A stretch of DNA of 64,000 nt from Kaistia sp. 32K (GTDB lineage Bacteria > Pseudomonadota > Alphaproteobacteria > Rhizobiales > Kaistiaceae): the NCBI RefSeq assembly GCF_016629525.1, contig NZ_AP024269.1:3100001-3164000 (forward strand), given 5' to 3'. The position numbers and the translations under genes were made by a program. Position 1 is the first letter of the stretch. Every line of letters starts with the position of its first letter. Shown here in pieces: positions 63,047 to 64,000 of the stretch. Under the pieces are notes generated by a model. It ran no database searches. It had not been told where the DNA came from and saw only the letters and a program-made list of their open reading frames with translations.

Positions 63047-64000
63047 ATGCACGATTATCTGGCGCCAATGTTCGGCGACACAGGCGCGACCATTGCCCAG
63101 TTCGTGATCACGCTGGTCGTGATTCTTCTGGCGATCCTGCTGGTCTTCTGGCTGATCCGCCTCTTTACCAATGGCCGTCTCGGCAGCAGCCCGGCGCGCG
63201 GCCGCCAGCCGCGCCTCGCCGTGCTCGACGCGCTGCCGCTCGATCCGCGCCGCCGGCTGGTCCTCGTCCGCCGCGACAATGTCGAGCACCTGATCCTGAT
63301 CGGCGGCCCGTCCGACCTCGTCGTCGAGCCGGGCATCCAGCGGGCGCAGCCGCCGGCGCGCCGCCTCGAGCCGCTGCGGCAGGAGCCCCCGGCCCGCCCG
63401 GCAGCGCCCCAGCAGCAGAACGGCCGCGTCGCCCCCGAAGCGCCCCGCCAGCCCGAGCCGCGCCGCCCGGAGCCGCAGCCGGTCGCCGACATCTCGGCCT
63501 ATGAGGCACAGCCGGAGCCCGCGCTGCGCCAGCAGCCCGACTTCGAGCCCGTCGCGGAAGCGCCGGCCGAGATCGCCCAGGAAGCCCGCTACGCCCAGCC
63601 GGAGCCCGAGCCGGCGTTCGACGCGCCTTCGCCGCGTGTCACGCCGCCGCAGCGCCCGGCGCCCGAGCCGCGCACCGGCCGTGGCTTCCCGAGCTTCCTG
63701 TCCGGCAACCGGCCGCGGCACACGCCGACCACGGCCGACGTGCCGCAGCCGCCCTTGCCCGTCCAGTCCGCGCCGATCCAGTCCGCGCCGCCCCAGCCCG
63801 TGCCGTCGCCCCGCCAGGCGCCGCCGGCCGAGCCGATCGAGGGTCGCCCGATCGGCCAGCGCCAGCGCCCCTATGACCCGCGCCCGCTGCTCGGCTCGCA
63901 GCAGACGCCCGTCGCGCCGGGCGCCGTGCCGCCCGCCTCGGCCGAAGCGCCGTTCAGCGCGAATTTCGACAGCCCGCGCGCCGCGCCCCGCCGCGCGCCG
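63047..64000 (+). CDS. fliO: FliO-like flagellar biosynthesis protein, 3' end outside window
   Basis: At least 318 residues, open at the right edge. One membrane helix lies near the N-terminus (about 18-40, FVITLVVILLAILLVFWLI). The small FliO domain follows: RLAVLDALPLDPRRRLVLVRRDNVEHLILIGGPSDLVVE in pieces. FliO helps assemble the FliPQR export gate of the flagellum. From about residue 105 on, the chain is a very Pro/Ala/Gln/Arg-rich tail, far longer than in typical FliO. GGGAG precedes the ATG at 63047. Confidence 0.8.
   Translation, partial: MHDYLAPMFGDTGATIAQFVITLVVILLAILLVFWLIRLFTNGRLGSSPARGRQPRLAVLDALPLDPRRRLVLVRRDNVEHLILIGGPSDLVVEPGIQRAQPPARRLEPLRQEPPARPAAPQQQNGRVAPEAPRQPEPRRPEPQPVADISAYEAQPEPALRQQPDFEPVAEAPAEIAQEARYAQPEPEPAFDAPSPRVTPPQRPAPEPRTGRGFPSFLSGNRPRHTPTTADVPQPPLPVQSAPIQSAPPQPVPSPRQAPPAEPIEGRPIGQRQRPYDPRPLLGSQQTPVAPGAVPPASAEAPFSANFDSPRAAPRRAP

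Overview
The window is GC-rich chromosomal DNA of an alphaproteobacterium, most likely of the order Hyphomicrobiales (Rhizobiales). This rests on a CckA hybrid kinase divergent from a FliO-like gene, a purC-purS-purQ-purL-bolA-grxD run, recA close to alaS, a BA14K-family secreted protein, a DUF1476 (ATP synthase zeta inhibitor) gene, and rhizobial-type intergenic palindromes. I cannot name the genus. Gene content is mostly housekeeping. I see no rRNA, tRNA, CRISPR array, insertion sequence, phage gene or integrase.

Layout. 1-3.3 kb: start of a sorbosone dehydrogenase-like gene, a uracil-DNA glycosylase-like gene, an MFS transporter and a flavin reductase. 3.6-10.5 kb: a complete branched-chain amino acid ABC transporter (livH, livM, livG, livF, a DUF6867 membrane protein and two periplasmic binding proteins). 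10.5-18.7 kb: an FAD amino-acid dehydrogenase, rpe, two secreted unknowns, purB, glutathione peroxidase, a repeat-rich gap, aqpZ, an HpcH/HpaI aldolase and DUF1476. 19-24.2 kb: purine genes, then bolA and grxD. 24.6-30.9 kb: two low-complexity secreted proteins, ttcA, an EamA transporter, rpsD and two oxidoreductases.

31-39 kb is the most accessory-like part. A GT2-ChbG-GtrA operon converges on a trmJ-murI-GT87-like operon; together they resemble loci that put an amino sugar on lipid A or another envelope glycan. It is followed by an HdeD-GT2-degenerate GT2 operon. At 38.9-40 kb a ParD-like protein overlaps a methionine aminopeptidase gene, with a perfect 21-bp palindrome in front. 40-49 kb: icd, an acetyltransferase, a YbaY-META fusion, an AraC regulator divergent from an SDR, an aldo/keto reductase, a DCXR-like SDR and a Kef-type antiporter. 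49-64 kb: alaS, a GFA protein, recA, a serine hydrolase, an atypical SDR, psuG, a tight P450-secreted protein-methyltransferase operon, cckA and the start of fliO.

Intergenic gaps carry four dispersed repeat families, called A to D here. A: about 125-155 bp, with CTCTCCCTGAGGGAGAG palindromes at both ends. B: about 100 bp, GTCATCC...GGATGAC. C: CTTCGAGGC.../...CATCATCC inverted ends. D: GAGCC...CGATGA hairpins. One C-like element sits inside an A palindrome and is flanked by a 7-bp duplication, which suggests mobility. Start codons were chosen from Shine-Dalgarno spacing, overlaps and family N-termini; alternatives are named where the choice is unsure.
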